Shown here: positions 1 to 11,207 of the stretch, piece by piece
How the letters are laid out: every line of letters starts with the position of its first letter
Numbering within the stretch: position 1 is the first letter of the stretch
NCBI GenBank assembly: GCA_046330935.1
Contig: JAXLRU010000002.1
Location: 124,001-188,000 of the forward strand
DNA length: 64,000 nt
Direction: 5' to 3'
Source: JAXLRU01 sp046330935
GTDB taxonomy: Bacteria > Actinomycetota > Actinomycetes > Actinomycetales > Kineosporiaceae
Program-made: the position numbers and the translations under genes
The notes under the pieces: model-generated
What the model was told of the DNA's origin: nothing
What the model saw: only the letters and a program-made list of their open reading frames with translations
Database searches by the model: none

Positions 1-732
<732 letters not shown>

Positions 733-785
733 GACTGGTTGCTCCTCGGATCTTGGATCTCGGCCGCGCGTGGTCGCCGGCCAGG

Positions 786-806
786 GTTGAGTTGCCTGCA
801 CTCAAG
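786..806. promoter_or_regulatory. HAIR element 1 (HspR operator)
   Basis: On the minus strand this reads CTTGAGT, 7 bases, ACTCAAC. That is one mismatch from the HAIR consensus CTTGAGT-N7-ACTCAAG bound by the HspR repressor. It sits 54 bp upstream of the dnaK start, where a repressor could block RNA polymerase. Confidence 0.85.
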
Positions 807-848
807 GTGCCTCGAGGTCTCCGGGGTGTCAAGCCGAGACTGATGGAA

Positions 849-869
849 CTTGAGTCTGGTGGGCTCAAC
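849..869. promoter_or_regulatory. HAIR element 2 (HspR operator)
   Basis: On the plus strand this reads CTTGAGT, 7 bases, GCTCAAC, with one perfect and one two-mismatch half-site of the HAIR consensus. It lies 63 bp centre-to-centre from the first element. Two spaced HAIR sites upstream of dnaK are typical of actinobacterial HspR regulons. Confidence 0.75.
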
Positions 870-991
870 TCGCCTGCATGCTCCAGCCATGCGGACCACT
901 CCATCCAGACTGCACGCCAGCGATAGCCTGCGACCGCAGCGCACGGCACGTGCGTCGCGGCACCGCGCGAGCAGAGTTGGAGTCGGAACGG

Positions 992-2962
992 GTGAGCAAG
1001 CTCGGCAGTTTCGTGTGGGGGATTGCGGATCAGCTCCGCGGCCCGTACCAGCAGCACGAGTACGGATCCGTCATCCTGCCGATGACGATCCTGCGCCGCC
1101 TCGACGCGATCCTCGAGCCACACCGCGAGCAGATCGCTAGCCTCATCGCCGGCGTCAACTCCGAGATGCGTCAGGCGTCGCTCGTCCGGCGGGCAACCGG
1201 ACTGCGGTTCTACAACACCTCGAAGTTCACGCTGACCGGTCTACTACAGGACCCGGACGGCCTGCAGGCGAACCTCGTCGAGTACGTGCACTCGTTCTCG
1301 TCGGCCATCGACGTCTTCGACCAGTTCAAGTTCGTCGAGGTTGTCGCCAAGCTCGCCGAGAAGGACCGGCTCTACCTCGTGGTCGAGCGGTTTGCGAAGG
1401 TCGACCTGCACCCGGATGCCATCTCGAACTCCGACATGGGGGACCTGTTCGAGGACCTGATCCGCCGCTTCGCCGAGGCGTCGAACGCCACAGCTGGTGA
1501 CCACTTCACGCCCCGTGACGCGGTCCGGCTGGTCGTCGACCTCATCTTCGCCGAGGACAACGCCGCCCTGGCCGAGAGGGGCGCCGTGCGCACGGTCTAC
1601 GACCCCGCGGCAGGGACCGGAGGAATGTTGTCGCTGGCCGAGCAGCACCTGCGCGACGAGAATCCCGACGCCCGCCTGACCCTGTACGGGCAGGAGATCA
1701 ACGACCAGTCGTACGCGATCTGCAAGTCCGACCTGCTCGCTAAGGGCCAGAACCCCGACAACATCAAGCTCGGGGACACGCTGTCCGACGACAAGTTCCC
1801 CGGCATGACATTCGACTACTGCCTGGCCAATCCGCCGTACGGCGTCGATTGGAAGGCGTCGGAGAAGGCTGTCAAGGACGAGCACAAGCTCGGGTCCGCC
1901 GGCCGCTTCGGCCCAGGACTACCGGGCGTGGGTGACGGTCAAATGCTCTTCCTGCTACACCTTGCATCCAAGATGCGCCTGGCATCGCAGGGTGGCGGCC
2001 GAGTCGGGGTGGTCATGAACGGATCGCCGCTGTTCAACGGTGGCGCGAGCTCCGGCCAGTCCGAGATCCGGCGCTGGCTGCTCGAAAAGGATCTCGTCGA
2101 GGCCATCGTCGCGTTGCCGACCGACATGTTCTACAACACAGGTATCTCAACCTACGTGTGGATCCTCGACAACACGAAAACTGAGGAGCGAACCGGCAAG
2201 GTGCAACTCATCGACGGCTCTGGACGGTTCAGCAAGATGCGCAAGTCGCTCGGCGCAAAGCGTGTCGAGATCAGCGACGTCAACCGCAAGGAGATCCTCG
2301 CCGACTACCACGCATTCGAGACCAGCCAGACCTCGAAGATTTTCGACACCCAGGACTTCGGCTACTGGACGATCACCGTCGAGCGCCCGTTGCGCATGCG
2401 CTTCGCCTGCTCCCCGGAGCGCATCGCGCTCGTCTGTGACGAGCCGAAGCTCCGAGGCGTCAACCGCGACCGACTCGCGGACGCGCTAGCCAGCTTCGGC
2501 GAATCGCCATACCTCAATCGCGACGCCTTTATGAAGGACCTTGGCAAGCACCTCGGCTCGAACGACGTCTCGCTAACCACGCCGCAGCGCCGGGCCCTGT
2601 GGCTCACGATCGGCGAGCGTGACGAGACCGCCGACGAGATCCGCGACACCAAGGGCAACCTTGAGCCTGACCCGAAGCTGCGCGACAACGAAAACGTCCC
2701 CTTCGGCTGGAACGGTACCCCCAAGACCGCGGACGCCGACGGCACCGATCAGGCAGTCATAGACGCTTACATCCGCACCGAGGTGCTACCCCACGTGCCC
2801 GACGCTTGGGTAGACCACGCCAAGACGAAGGTCGGCTACGAGATCCCGTTCACCCGACACTTCTACACGTACGTTCCCCCAAGACCGTTAGATGAAATTG
2901 ACCGCGATCTCAACGCGCTCGTCGGTGAGATCCTTCGCCTGCTCCGCGAGGTCGAGGCGTGA
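992..2962 (+). CDS. hsdM: Type I restriction-modification system, DNA N6-adenine methyltransferase subunit HsdM
   Basis: This is the modification subunit of a type I R-M complex (M2S for methylation, R2M2S for restriction), transferring methyl from SAM to N6 of adenine. I chose the GTG at 992 (MSKLGSFVWGIADQLRG); the frame is open upstream to about 878, but that stretch is not family-like. The protein is 656 aa. The SAM motif DPAAGTGGML lies near residue 203 and the catalytic NPPYG near residue 280. The last codons overlap hsdS (GTGA), so the two are translationally coupled. It is the only gene of the R-M system left intact, and without HsdS it should have no target specificity. Confidence 0.95.
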   Translation: MSKLGSFVWGIADQLRGPYQQHEYGSVILPMTILRRLDAILEPHREQIASLIAGVNSEMRQASLVRRATGLRFYNTSKFTLTGLLQDPDGLQANLVEYVHSFSSAIDVFDQFKFVEVVAKLAEKDRLYLVVERFAKVDLHPDAISNSDMGDLFEDLIRRFAEASNATAGDHFTPRDAVRLVVDLIFAEDNAALAERGAVRTVYDPAAGTGGMLSLAEQHLRDENPDARLTLYGQEINDQSYAICKSDLLAKGQNPDNIKLGDTLSDDKFPGMTFDYCLANPPYGVDWKASEKAVKDEHKLGSAGRFGPGLPGVGDGQMLFLLHLASKMRLASQGGGRVGVVMNGSPLFNGGASSGQSEIRRWLLEKDLVEAIVALPTDMFYNTGISTYVWILDNTKTEERTGKVQLIDGSGRFSKMRKSLGAKRVEISDVNRKEILADYHAFETSQTSKIFDTQDFGYWTITVERPLRMRFACSPERIALVCDEPKLRGVNRDRLADALASFGESPYLNRDAFMKDLGKHLGSNDVSLTTPQRRALWLTIGERDETADEIRDTKGNLEPDPKLRDNENVPFGWNGTPKTADADGTDQAVIDAYIRTEVLPHVPDAWVDHAKTKVGYEIPFTRHFYTYVPPRPLDEIDRDLNALVGEILRLLREVEA

Positions 2963-3528
2963 AGAGCGTCGCCCCTCGGGCCGCGAACCCGCTCGATGGT
3001 TGGCGCGGCAAGAGGGCGCGCTTGTCCTACGCGTACGAGGTCACGCTCGGAAAAATGCTCGACACAGCAAAGAACCCACCGGACGGTGCGATTCCCCTTC
3101 CCTACATTCGGGCAGCAAACATCCAAGATTCAGGACTGTCGCTACTTGACTTGAAGACGATGCCGTTCAGCCCTAGCGAATCGGCTCACCTTGACCTCCG
3201 CGCGGGCGACCTCCTCGTTGTGGAGGGTGGCGCTGTCGGTACCGCCGTGCGCCTAGACCGCGACCTACCCGGGTTGTCGTTTCAAAAGACGGTGAATCGG
3301 ATTCGCGCCAGATCGACCGCATCGACTCGAATGCTGGCTTACACGCTCCGATGCTACCGTGACGCTCGCTACTTCGAGGCGCTTTGTTCGGGATCGACGT
3401 TTGCTCACTTGACCACCGAGAAACTTGCAGCACTCGCTATTCCAGATCCTCCTCAACAAGAGCAAGAGGCCATCGCGGACTTCCTGGACGAGCAGACATC
3501 GCGGCTCGACACACTGATTGCGAAACAG
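2959..3528 (+). pseudogene. hsdS: HsdS specificity subunit, 5' fragment (split by IS30 element)
   Basis: This is the N-terminal 190 residues of the type I specificity subunit, starting with GTG at 2959 overlapping the hsdM stop. It contains the first target-recognition domain (roughly residues 20-165) and the start of the central conserved helix (ADFLDEQTSRLDTLIAKQ). The frame then enters an IS30-family element at 3529 and stops within it near 3579. Joining residue Gln190 to the codons after the right-hand CAG duplication (from 4643) gives LIAKQ-TQLMTTLSERRQ, the usual HsdS central repeat. The rejoined protein would be 445 aa. As it stands this half has one TRD and is unlikely to work. Confidence 0.93.
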
Positions 3529-4639
3529 GGCGGTGTCAAGTGGTGGGTGCACCAGTTGATGCCTGGAGTAGGCGGTTGAGTTCTTCGGTGGGTTTCATCC
3601 AGTTGAGGGTGGCGCGGGGGCGGTCGTTGAGTTCGTCGGCGACGGCGTCGAGTTCGGCTTGGGTGTAGCCGGAGAGGTCGGTGCCCTTGGGGAAGTATTG
3701 GCGGAGGAGGCCGTTGGTGTTCTCGTTGGTGCCGCGCTGCCAGGGCTTGTGGGGGTCGCAGAAGAACACGGGGACGCCGGAGACAATGGTGAACTTCGCG
3801 TGAGCGGCCATCTCCTTGCCCTGGTCCCAGGTGATGGACTTGCGGAGGAACTCGGGCAGGGTGGCGATCTTCGCGGCGAGCAGGATCGCGCACCGTTCGG
3901 CTGTGCGGTCGTAGGGGACCCGTACGAGCATCGCGTACCGGGTGGTCCGCTCGACGAGCGTCATGATCTGCGACTTCCCGCCGGCGCCGATGATCAGGTC
4001 GCCTTCCCAGTGTCCGGGCACGGCCCGGTCAGCGGCCTCCGCGGGCCGCTCACTGATGTTGACCATGCCGACGATCTGGCCCTTGACCTGGGCGATCCTC
4101 GACGACGGTACGCGCCGGGTCCGGCCCTGACGCAGGCTGATCTTCAGTTGGGTCCGCAGTTCCCCGCGAGCCTGCAGGTACAGGCACTGGTAGATCGTCT
4201 CGTGGGACACCCGCATAGTCTCGTCGTCGGGATGGTCCACCCGCAGCCGGCGGCTGATCTCGGCCGGGGACCACTTCCTGCCCAGGCCGGCGTTGACCGC
4301 GTCGTGCAGCCGCTGCGACGCCACGAGGACCCGCTCCTTCGGCCGTCCCCGTTGGGCATCAGCGCGCTTCTGCGCCACGACCGCCCGGTAGGCCTCACGG
4401 CCACCGTTACGCGCGACCTCCCGACAAACCACCCCGTGATTGCGGCCCAGCACCACCGCTATCCCACGGAAACTGGACCCCGCCGCGATCCCCCGAGAAA
4501 TCATTTCCCGATCGGCAACGGTCAATTCCACGCCACGCATCCCGATCGCACCAATTCTCGTATCCGACGATCCCGAAACCTGCGCTATCCTACCGCCAGG
4601 CCGGAATCCCGTGCGGTGCACTCACCCTATGACGCCAAG
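3529..4639 (-). mobile_element. IS30-family insertion sequence, copy 1 (1111 bp)
   Basis: A complete element inserted in hsdS. Its ends are imperfect inverted repeats: from the left GGCGGTGTCAAGTGGTG, from the right CTTGGCGTCATAGGGTG, and both arms continue into GTGCACC. It is flanked by a 3-bp CAG direct repeat (3526-3528 and 4640-4642). It carries one transposase gene on the minus strand. An equal-length copy lies at 60166..61276 in opposite orientation and encodes an identical protein. Confidence 0.93.
3536..4621 (-). CDS. IS30-family transposase
   Basis: A DDE transposase of 361 aa from a GTG at 4621; an internal ATG at 4540 (MRGVELTVADREM) is the likelier start and leaves 334 aa. The N-terminal HTH (residues 45-80: GSSFRGIAVVLGRNHGVV) resembles IS30 end-binding domains. 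The integrase core has the first Asp in GHWEGDLIIG, the second in TWDQGKEM and the Glu in RGTNENTNGLLRQY, the spacing seen in IS30 transposases. The gene fills the element; its stop lies 7 bp from the left end. It looks intact and, with an identical copy at 60.2 kb, recently active. Confidence 0.97.
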   Translation of the reverse strand: MHRTGFRPGGRIAQVSGSSDTRIGAIGMRGVELTVADREMISRGIAAGSSFRGIAVVLGRNHGVVCREVARNGGREAYRAVVAQKRADAQRGRPKERVLVASQRLHDAVNAGLGRKWSPAEISRRLRVDHPDDETMRVSHETIYQCLYLQARGELRTQLKISLRQGRTRRVPSSRIAQVKGQIVGMVNISERPAEAADRAVPGHWEGDLIIGAGGKSQIMTLVERTTRYAMLVRVPYDRTAERCAILLAAKIATLPEFLRKSITWDQGKEMAAHAKFTIVSGVPVFFCDPHKPWQRGTNENTNGLLRQYFPKGTDLSGYTQAELDAVADELNDRPRATLNWMKPTEELNRLLQASTGAPTT

Positions 4640-5410
4640 CAGACACAACTCATGACCACCCTCAGCGAACGCCGCCAAGCGATTATCGTCGACGCTGTGA
4701 CGCGCGGAACGCATAAGGACGCTCAATTGCGCCCGAGTGGACTCCGTTGGGCCGGGAGCGTCCCCGTTACGTGGGATGTCGCCAACATCCGCCGCTACGC
4801 GGCTATGAGAACCGGCCACACGCCAAGCCGCACCGAGCCAAGCTATTGGACCGATTGCACCATCCCCTGGGTGACGCTGGCGGACGTGTGGCAGCTCCGC
4901 GACGGGCGCACCACCTACCTGTCGCCAGAGACGCAGACGCAGATCAGCGAACTCGGGCTCGCGAACTCCGCAGCCGAACTCCTACCCGCCGAGACCGTGG
5001 TGCTGTCGCGCACAGCGTCGGTGGGCTTCGCTGGGATAATGCCGGTCCCGATGGCGACGAGCCAGGACTACTGGAACTGGGTCTGCGGACCCAACCTGCT
5101 GCCTCGTTTCTTGCTCAGGGTCTTCCACGCGATGCGAGACGAGTTTCGCTCGCTGGTGATGGGATCGACGCACAAGACCATATATCAACCGGTGGCCGCG
5201 GCAATATCCATCCCCGTGCCGCCGATCGAGGACCAGCGCGAGATCGTCGAGCACATAGAGCACCAGTTGGCGCGAATCGACGCGCTCATCGAAAAGATCC
5301 AGCAGCACGTCGATCTCGTCAAGGAGCGGCGTGCCGCACTGATTACTGCGGCCGTTACCGGCCAGATCGATGTGCGCACTGCGGGCCGAGCAACACTGGG
5401 GGTGGCGTGA
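4640..5410 (+). pseudogene. hsdS: HsdS specificity subunit, 3' fragment (split by IS30 element)
   Basis: The C-terminal 255 residues of the broken specificity gene. They comprise the rest of the central helix (TLSERRQAIIVDAVTRG), the second target-recognition domain (WAGSVPVTWDVANIRRY through IPVPPIEDQREI) and the distal conserved helix (IDALIEKIQQHVDLVKERR). It has no start of its own that I would trust, so a separate half-subunit is uncertain. Half-HsdS proteins can sometimes dimerise into functional specificity units, so activity of one half is not strictly excluded. The TGA at 5408-5410 overlaps the hsdR ATG. Confidence 0.93.
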
Positions 5411-8233
5411 TGGCGGACTACAACGAGAAAACCTTTGAGTTTGAGTTGTGCACGCACCTGGCCTCACACGGTTGGCTGTATTCATCGACGGACCACGAGC
5501 CCGGTACGGAGTACGACCGGGAACGCGCGATTATCCCGGGCGATGTGCTGGGCTGGCTACAGGACACCCAGCCCAAGGAGTTCGCCAAGTCCGTGAAGGC
5601 GGGCACATCGCAGGAGCCAGCCGCTACGAGCGCGCTGCTGGACCGGCTGTGCAAGGTGCTCGACGCCCCAGCCGACCAAGGTGGCGGCACGCTGAACGTG
5701 CTGCGGCGCGGGTTGAAGCACGTGTCGTCAGCGTTCCGCATGTGTCAGTTCAAGCCCGCGACCGCGCTGAACCCGACGACCCTGGCTGACTACGCCAAGG
5801 TCCGCGTTCGGGTCATGCGGCAGGTGCACTTCTCCACGAAGGACAGCCGCTCGCTCGACCTGGTTCTGTTCGTCAACGGCCTACCGGTCGCGACGCTCGA
5901 GCTGAAGACGGACTTCACCCAATCGGTCGCCGAGGCGATCGACCAGTACAAGAAGGCTCGTCAGCCCAAGGACCCTGGTGGGCACGTGCAGCCGCTGCTC
6001 GGGTTCGGTAATCGCGCGCTCGTGCACTTCGCGGTGTCGAACGAGGAGGTGTGGATGACGACCCGCCTCGCCGGGGACCTGACCCACTTCCTGCCGTTCA
6101 ACGCCGGCGATGGGCACGGCGGGAAGGGCAACGCCCCGAACCCACACGGATCGGCGACGTCGTACCTGTGGGAGAAGGTCCTCGACCGCGACGCGTGGTT
6201 GACGATCCTGGGCAAGTTCTGCCACGTCGAAACCAAGCAGTCGCGTGACCCAATCAGCGGTGCGGTGAGCAAGGCGACAACGCTTCTCTTCCCGCGCTAC
6301 CACCAGTGGGAGGCCGTCACCGCGATGGTAGCGCATGCCCGCGAGCACGGGACGGGGCAGAAGTACCTGATCCAGCACTCGGCCGGTTCCGGGAAGACGA
6401 ACTCGATCGCGTGGACCGCGCACCGCCTGGCGCGGCTGTTCGACGACCAGGACCGCAAGGTCTTTAACACCGTCATCGTCGTCACGGACCGCACCGTCCT
6501 GGACGACCAGCTGCAGGTCGCGGTCCGCCAGATCGACTCCGCCGACACCGGTACGTCGGGCGGCGAAGGCATCATCACGACCGTCGACGAGGTCGAAGCT
6601 CGTAGGTCGGGCTCGAAGTCCCAGGCGCTGGCTCAGGCGCTGACGGGAGGCAAGCTGATCGTCGTCGTCACGCTGCAGACCTTCCCATTCGCGATGGAGA
6701 CCATCGCCGCGAACAAGGGTCTGGCCGGCCGGACGTTCGCCGTCATTGCCGACGAGGCGCACTCCTCACAGTCAGGGGCAACCGCCGGAAAGATCCGGAC
6801 GATCCTGTCGGCTGCGGAGCGGGCTGACCTTGACGACGGTGGGGAAATCTCGATCGAGGACGAGCTGGCAGCGGAGATGGCTGCGCGGGCGACGACGCCG
6901 AACGTGTCGTTCTTCGCCTTCACCGCGACGCCGAAGGCCAAGACCCTTGAGTTGTTCGGTACCCCGGACGCCGATGGCATCCCTCGGCCGTTCCACGCGT
7001 ACACGATGAAGCAGGCCATCGAGGAGGAGTTCATCCTCGACGTGCTGCGCGGGTACCAGACCTACGGCACGGCCTTCCAGATCGCCCGCGCCGTCGCGGG
7101 TGTTCCGCAGCAGACCGAAGGCCAGGAGAGCGCGGTCGAGCGGGCCATGGAGGACCTGCTCGTGGACAGGGCCGCGGCGACCAAGGGCGTGATGCGCTGG
7201 GTGAAGCTGCATCCGACCAACATCAGCCAGAAGTGCGCGATCATCGTTGAGCACTTCCGCGAGAACGTCTCTCATCTCCTCGATGGGCACGCGAAGGCGA
7301 TGGTCGTCACCGACTCCCGGAAGGCTGCAGTCCGGTACAAGACCCAGATCGACGAGTACATCGCCAAGCGCGGGTACACCGACATCGGCACGCTCGTCGC
7401 CTTCTCCGGCTCGGTGGAGGACGCCGAGACCGGGCCGGGCCAGTTCACCGAGTCGTCGATGAACCCGACGAAGGTCGGCTCACAGATCGCTTCGGCGTTC
7501 GCCGGCCCGGAGTACAAGGTGCTGCTCGTCGCGAACAAGTTCCAGACGGGGTTCGACCAGCCGCTGCTATCCGCGATGTACGTCGACAAGCGCCTGTCCG
7601 GTGTCCTGGCGGTCCAGACCCTCTCACGGCTCAACCGCACTTACCGGACTCCGTCTGGCGTGCGCAAGGACGTCACCTTCGTCCTCGACTTCGTCAACGA
7701 CCCCGAGGAGATCCGCAAGTCGTTCGAGCCGTACTACACGGACGCGCGACTGGAGACGACGACCGACCCCAACGTCGTCCACGACATCTCGGCCAAGCTC
7801 GACCAGGCGGCTGTCTTCACCGAAGCGCAGGTCGATGCATGCGTGGCCGCGTGGGTCGGGCGGGCCGGCAACAACTCACTGGCTGCGACGATCAAGCCAG
7901 CCCGCGACGAGTTCGCTAAGAGGTACACCGATGCGGTCCGCCGTGAGGACACGGCGGAGGTCGAGGCGCTCGACCAGTTCCGCAAGGACGTCGGCACGTT
8001 CGTGCGGCTCTACGACTTCATGAGCCAGGTCGTCGACTACGCCGACACCCAGCTCGAGAAGCGCGCGATCTTCCTGCGCTTGCTCGAGCGATACATCCGC
8101 CCAACGACGGTCACCGCCGAGATCGACGTCTCCGATGTAGTGCTCAAGAAGATCAAGCACACGCCCGGCGGGACCCAGGACATCAGCCTCGGCAGCGGCG
8201 CTGGCCTGCGCGGCGTCGTCGCCGCCGGCTCAG
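5410..8233 (+). pseudogene. hsdR: Type I restriction endonuclease subunit HsdR, N-terminal 941 residues (split by IS1380 element)
   Basis: This is the translocating restriction subunit of the type I system. ATG at 5410 overlaps the hsdS stop. A PD-(D/E)xK nuclease motif lies near residues 149-163 (DLVLFVNGLPVATLELK). The SF2 helicase has Walker A AGSGKTN near 325, DEAHSSQSG near 446 and FTATPK near 508. The frame is diverted at 8234 by an IS1380-family element and stops at 8250, so the C-terminal HsdM-binding helical region is missing. Rejoining across the element gives GVVAAGSGKAPDPVLVAF and a 1058-aa protein of normal length. Nuclease and motor domains are intact but assembly is probably lost. 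Confidence 0.93.
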
Positions 8234-9891
8234 CCCGGATCCACCGTTGATCATGGGTGCCGATCCGGCTGTGGACGCACGAATGCCCTTCTGAGCTGGG
8301 ATCATGGGACTTGTCGAAGGTTCCAGATCCACCAGCAGAAGGGCACCCGTGAGATGCAACTGTCTCATGACCCGTTCCGGGTCTCCGCGGTCTTTGACGA
8401 CCCGAATCTCGTGTCCTGCGCCGGGCTGGCCCCGGTGGTCGCCCTGGCCGACCGGGCGGGTCTGCGCCGCCTGGTCGCCGAGACGGTGACGGTGTCCGGG
8501 GACGGCGCCGCGAACGCCCCGGCGAAGGTCGCCGCGCTGGTCGCGGGGATGGTCGCCGGCGCGGACTCCATCGACGACATGGGCCTGCTGCGCCACGGCG
8601 GGATGGCCAGGTTGTTCACCGGGATCCGCGCCCCGTCCACGTTGGGCACCTTCCTGCGCACGTTCGCGTTCGGGCACGTACGCCAGCTCGACGCGGTCGC
8701 CGCCCGGGTCCTGGCGGGCCTGGCTCGGTGCACGCCGCTGCTGCCCGGCGCCGACCAGGTCGCCTACGTCGACATCGATGACACGGTCCGGGCCACCCAC
8801 GGGTATGCCAAGCAGGGCGCCGGCTACGGCTACTCCAAGGTCAAAGGCCTGAACGTGCTGCTGGCGACCATCTCCACCCCACTGGCCGCACCCGTGATCG
8901 CGGCCACGCGGTTGCGGAAGGGATCGGTGAACTCGGTCCGCGGAGCGGCCCGGCTGGTCGCCGACGCCCTGGTCACCGCCCGCTCGGCGGGCGCCGATCC
9001 GCGCAAGGGGACGCTGGTCATCCTGCGCGCGGACAGCGCCTACTACGGCGCCGACGTCATCGCCGCCGCCCGCCGGCACGGGGCGAAGTTCTCCGTCACC
9101 GCGCGGATGAACCCGACCGTGAAGGCCGCGATCGCCGCGATCCCCGAAACCTCCTGGACCGCCATCCACTACCCCAACGCGTTCACCGACCCCGGCACCG
9201 GCGACCTCGTCTCCGATGCCGAGGTCGCCGAGGTTCCGGTGTTCACCGCGTTCACCTCCCGCCCGAAACGCCAGCAGGTCACTGCCCGGCTGATCGTGCG
9301 GCGGGTCAAGCGCCTCAACCCCGAAGCCGCTGCAGGACAGGACGAACTGTTCGCCGTCCACCGTCATCACGCGGTGTTCACCGACTCACCCGCCTCGATG
9401 CTCGAGGCCGAGGCCGCCCACCGCGCGCACGCGATCGTCGAGCAGGTCATCGCCGACCTCAAGAACGGACCCCTGGCGCACCTGCCGTCGGGGAAGTTCA
9501 CCGCGAACGCGGCCTGGCTGGTGCTCGCCGCGATCGCGCACAACCTGCTACGCGCCGCCGGCGCGGTGGCCGGCAGCCTGCACGCCAAGACCACGACCGC
9601 GACCCTGCGGGCCAGGCTCGTCGCCGTCCCGGCCCGGATCGCCCGCTCCGCACGACGCCTGACCCTGCACCTTCCCACCAGTTGGCCCTGGCGCACCGGC
9701 TGGCAGCGCCTGGCCACCGCCGTCATGATCACTTGACCCGTGGTTGTGACCCGTCCACCGCCCGGCAGGGCCCGACACCGATTTCACAGTGGAAAACCGG
9801 CGCAGAGCCGGGAAACCCGCACGCCCGCCGGCACGAAGAAGATCAGCGAACCGACGCGAAGGGCCTACCGAATCACGTCGGTGGATCCGGG
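8234..9891 (+). mobile_element. IS1380-family insertion sequence (1658 bp)
   Basis: A complete element inserted in hsdR. Both ends carry the perfect 13-bp terminal inverted repeat CCCGGATCCACCG, and both flanks carry the 5-bp duplication CTCAG (8229-8233 and 9892-9896). Length, duplication size and transposase all fit IS1380. It holds one transposase gene plus about 120 bp of left and 155 bp of right non-coding end. Confidence 0.93.
8354..9736 (+). CDS. IS1380-family transposase
   Basis: A 460-aa DDE transposase with ATG at 8354. Recognisable IS1380 features are YVDIDDTVRATHGY (first acidic cluster, near residue 138), ILRADSAYYGADVI (second Asp, near 227), and the C-terminal EAAHRAHAIVEQVIADLKNGP block with the Glu, followed by AAWLVLAAIAHNLLRA. 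The frame is full length with no interruption, so the element may still be mobile. It reads in the same direction as the hsdR gene it disrupts. Confidence 0.95.
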   Translation: MQLSHDPFRVSAVFDDPNLVSCAGLAPVVALADRAGLRRLVAETVTVSGDGAANAPAKVAALVAGMVAGADSIDDMGLLRHGGMARLFTGIRAPSTLGTFLRTFAFGHVRQLDAVAARVLAGLARCTPLLPGADQVAYVDIDDTVRATHGYAKQGAGYGYSKVKGLNVLLATISTPLAAPVIAATRLRKGSVNSVRGAARLVADALVTARSAGADPRKGTLVILRADSAYYGADVIAAARRHGAKFSVTARMNPTVKAAIAAIPETSWTAIHYPNAFTDPGTGDLVSDAEVAEVPVFTAFTSRPKRQQVTARLIVRRVKRLNPEAAAGQDELFAVHRHHAVFTDSPASMLEAEAAHRAHAIVEQVIADLKNGPLAHLPSGKFTANAAWLVLAAIAHNLLRAAGAVAGSLHAKTTTATLRARLVAVPARIARSARRLTLHLPTSWPWRTGWQRLATAVMIT

Positions 9892-10249
9892 CTCAGGCAA
9901 GGCACCCGACCCCGTGCTCGTCGCGTTCCAGGCCGTCATCGACAGACTCAACGACCTGTTCGGCGCCGAGTTCTCACGCAGCCAGGTCGAGGGGTTCGTC
10001 GACACTCTGGGGGCCGTCCTTCTGGAGAACGAGGCGCTCGTCGAACAGGCACGCGTCAACTCCCGCGTGCAGTTCCTCGAGTCGCCTGATCTGTCCGACG
10101 CCGTCGTCGACGCCGTGTTCGCCAACCAGCATTCCCACAACGCGATCGCCGACTACATCGCCTCGGGAAACACCAATTCTCACCGCCTCATCACTGAAAT
10201 CGGGGGGATGATCCACGCGGCGGCGGGAGCGCTGCCGAGCACGGGCTAA
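9892..10249 (+). pseudogene. hsdR: HsdR C-terminal fragment
   Basis: The last ~117 codons of hsdR, cut off by the IS1380 element. The reading (APDPVLVAFQAVIDRLNDLFG, then QARVNSRVQFLESPDLSDAVVDAVF, ending GALPSTG) is the helical C-terminal domain of type I R subunits that docks onto the methyltransferase core. It begins at the second CTCAG duplication and ends with TAA at 10247-10249. An open frame continues upstream into the IS, so a hybrid peptide could be made, but there is no good start site. Confidence 0.92.
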
Positions 10250-10319
10250 CACCTCCCATCGACACCAGCCCGGCGCACCGCTGGGGCCTCCTGTCTGCCA
10301 CTTGATGGAAAGGGAACTG

Positions 10320-11207
10320 ATGGTCGCCGCGGACCTTGGTCGCGAGTTTGAACAACGGGCTCTCGCCGTCGCACGAGCCAAGCACGACCCATCAGGCCTG
10401 CAGGGTGCGGTCTGGTTTGACGGCGCGGAGCACGACGCGGCCTTCATCGACGAAACCTCCATAAACGTATACGAGTTCACCACGTGGCGCACGAAAGAAA
10501 AGGCCAACAAGGACGGTGAGAAGCTGGCTCGCTTGATCAAGCACCTCCTAAGCGATCCAAAGAACCGCTACAAAAGTGCGACCGGCTACTTTGTAACTCA
10601 ACAAGAGCCGGATATTCAGCAGAAGAGAGCGATAGACGTCCTTGCGAAATCGCACGGCGTAACGCTACATTGCCTGAGCTTCCTCACTCTGCAGAAAACT
10701 CTGGTCGACGTCGAGGGCTACATCGCCTTGCGTCGAAACGCGCCATTCGGGAGCACGTCGGCCCTTCTTATGTCCACCCCGGCCGCAACTCGGGGATACG
10801 TCGAGCCGACACTGAGCCTCGCAGCGAATGCAGAAGTAGCGACGCTGAGCGACGTGGTCCGCGAAGTCGAGCAGGGTGGGCGTGTTATCGTAGTGGGGGA
10901 CTTCGGAATCGGGAAGAGCGCGGCACTCAAGGAGATTTTTGGACGGCTGCGTTCGGCATATTTCCGGGCGCCGGACGCTCGCAGATTCCCGATCCACGTC
11001 AACATTCGAGACTGCGTTGGCCTCCGCTCGCCTCGTGAGATCCTCCAGAGGCACGCAGAAGAAATCGGCTTCGCTGGTTCGAATGGGCTAATCGCTGCCT
11101 GGCGAGCTGGCCACGCAGATCTACTTCTGGACGGGTTCGACGAACTCGTACCGACGAGGTGGGTTGGAACTGCGCGCGACCTCAAAGCCATACGCTGGCA
11201 GACCCTA
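10320..11207 (+). pseudogene. NACHT/STAND NTPase with nuclease-like N-terminus, 5' part (split by IS630 element)
   Basis: First 296 residues of a probable antiphage STAND NTPase. The start is ATG at 10320 behind AGGGA; an ATG at 10305 is possible. Residues 1-110 look like a restriction-endonuclease-fold domain (VWFDGAEHDAAFID, then VYEFTTWRTKEKANKDGEKL), a guess from the D..E.K-like spacing. A NACHT core follows, with Walker A VVGDFGIGKSAAL near 193 and Walker B DLLLDGFDEL near 269. The codon CTA at 11205-11207 is where IS630 entered. Rejoined to 12331 the gene encodes about 761 aa. It follows hsdR by 70 bp, placing it in the same defence island. Codon use is AT-richer than the flanks. Confidence 0.85.
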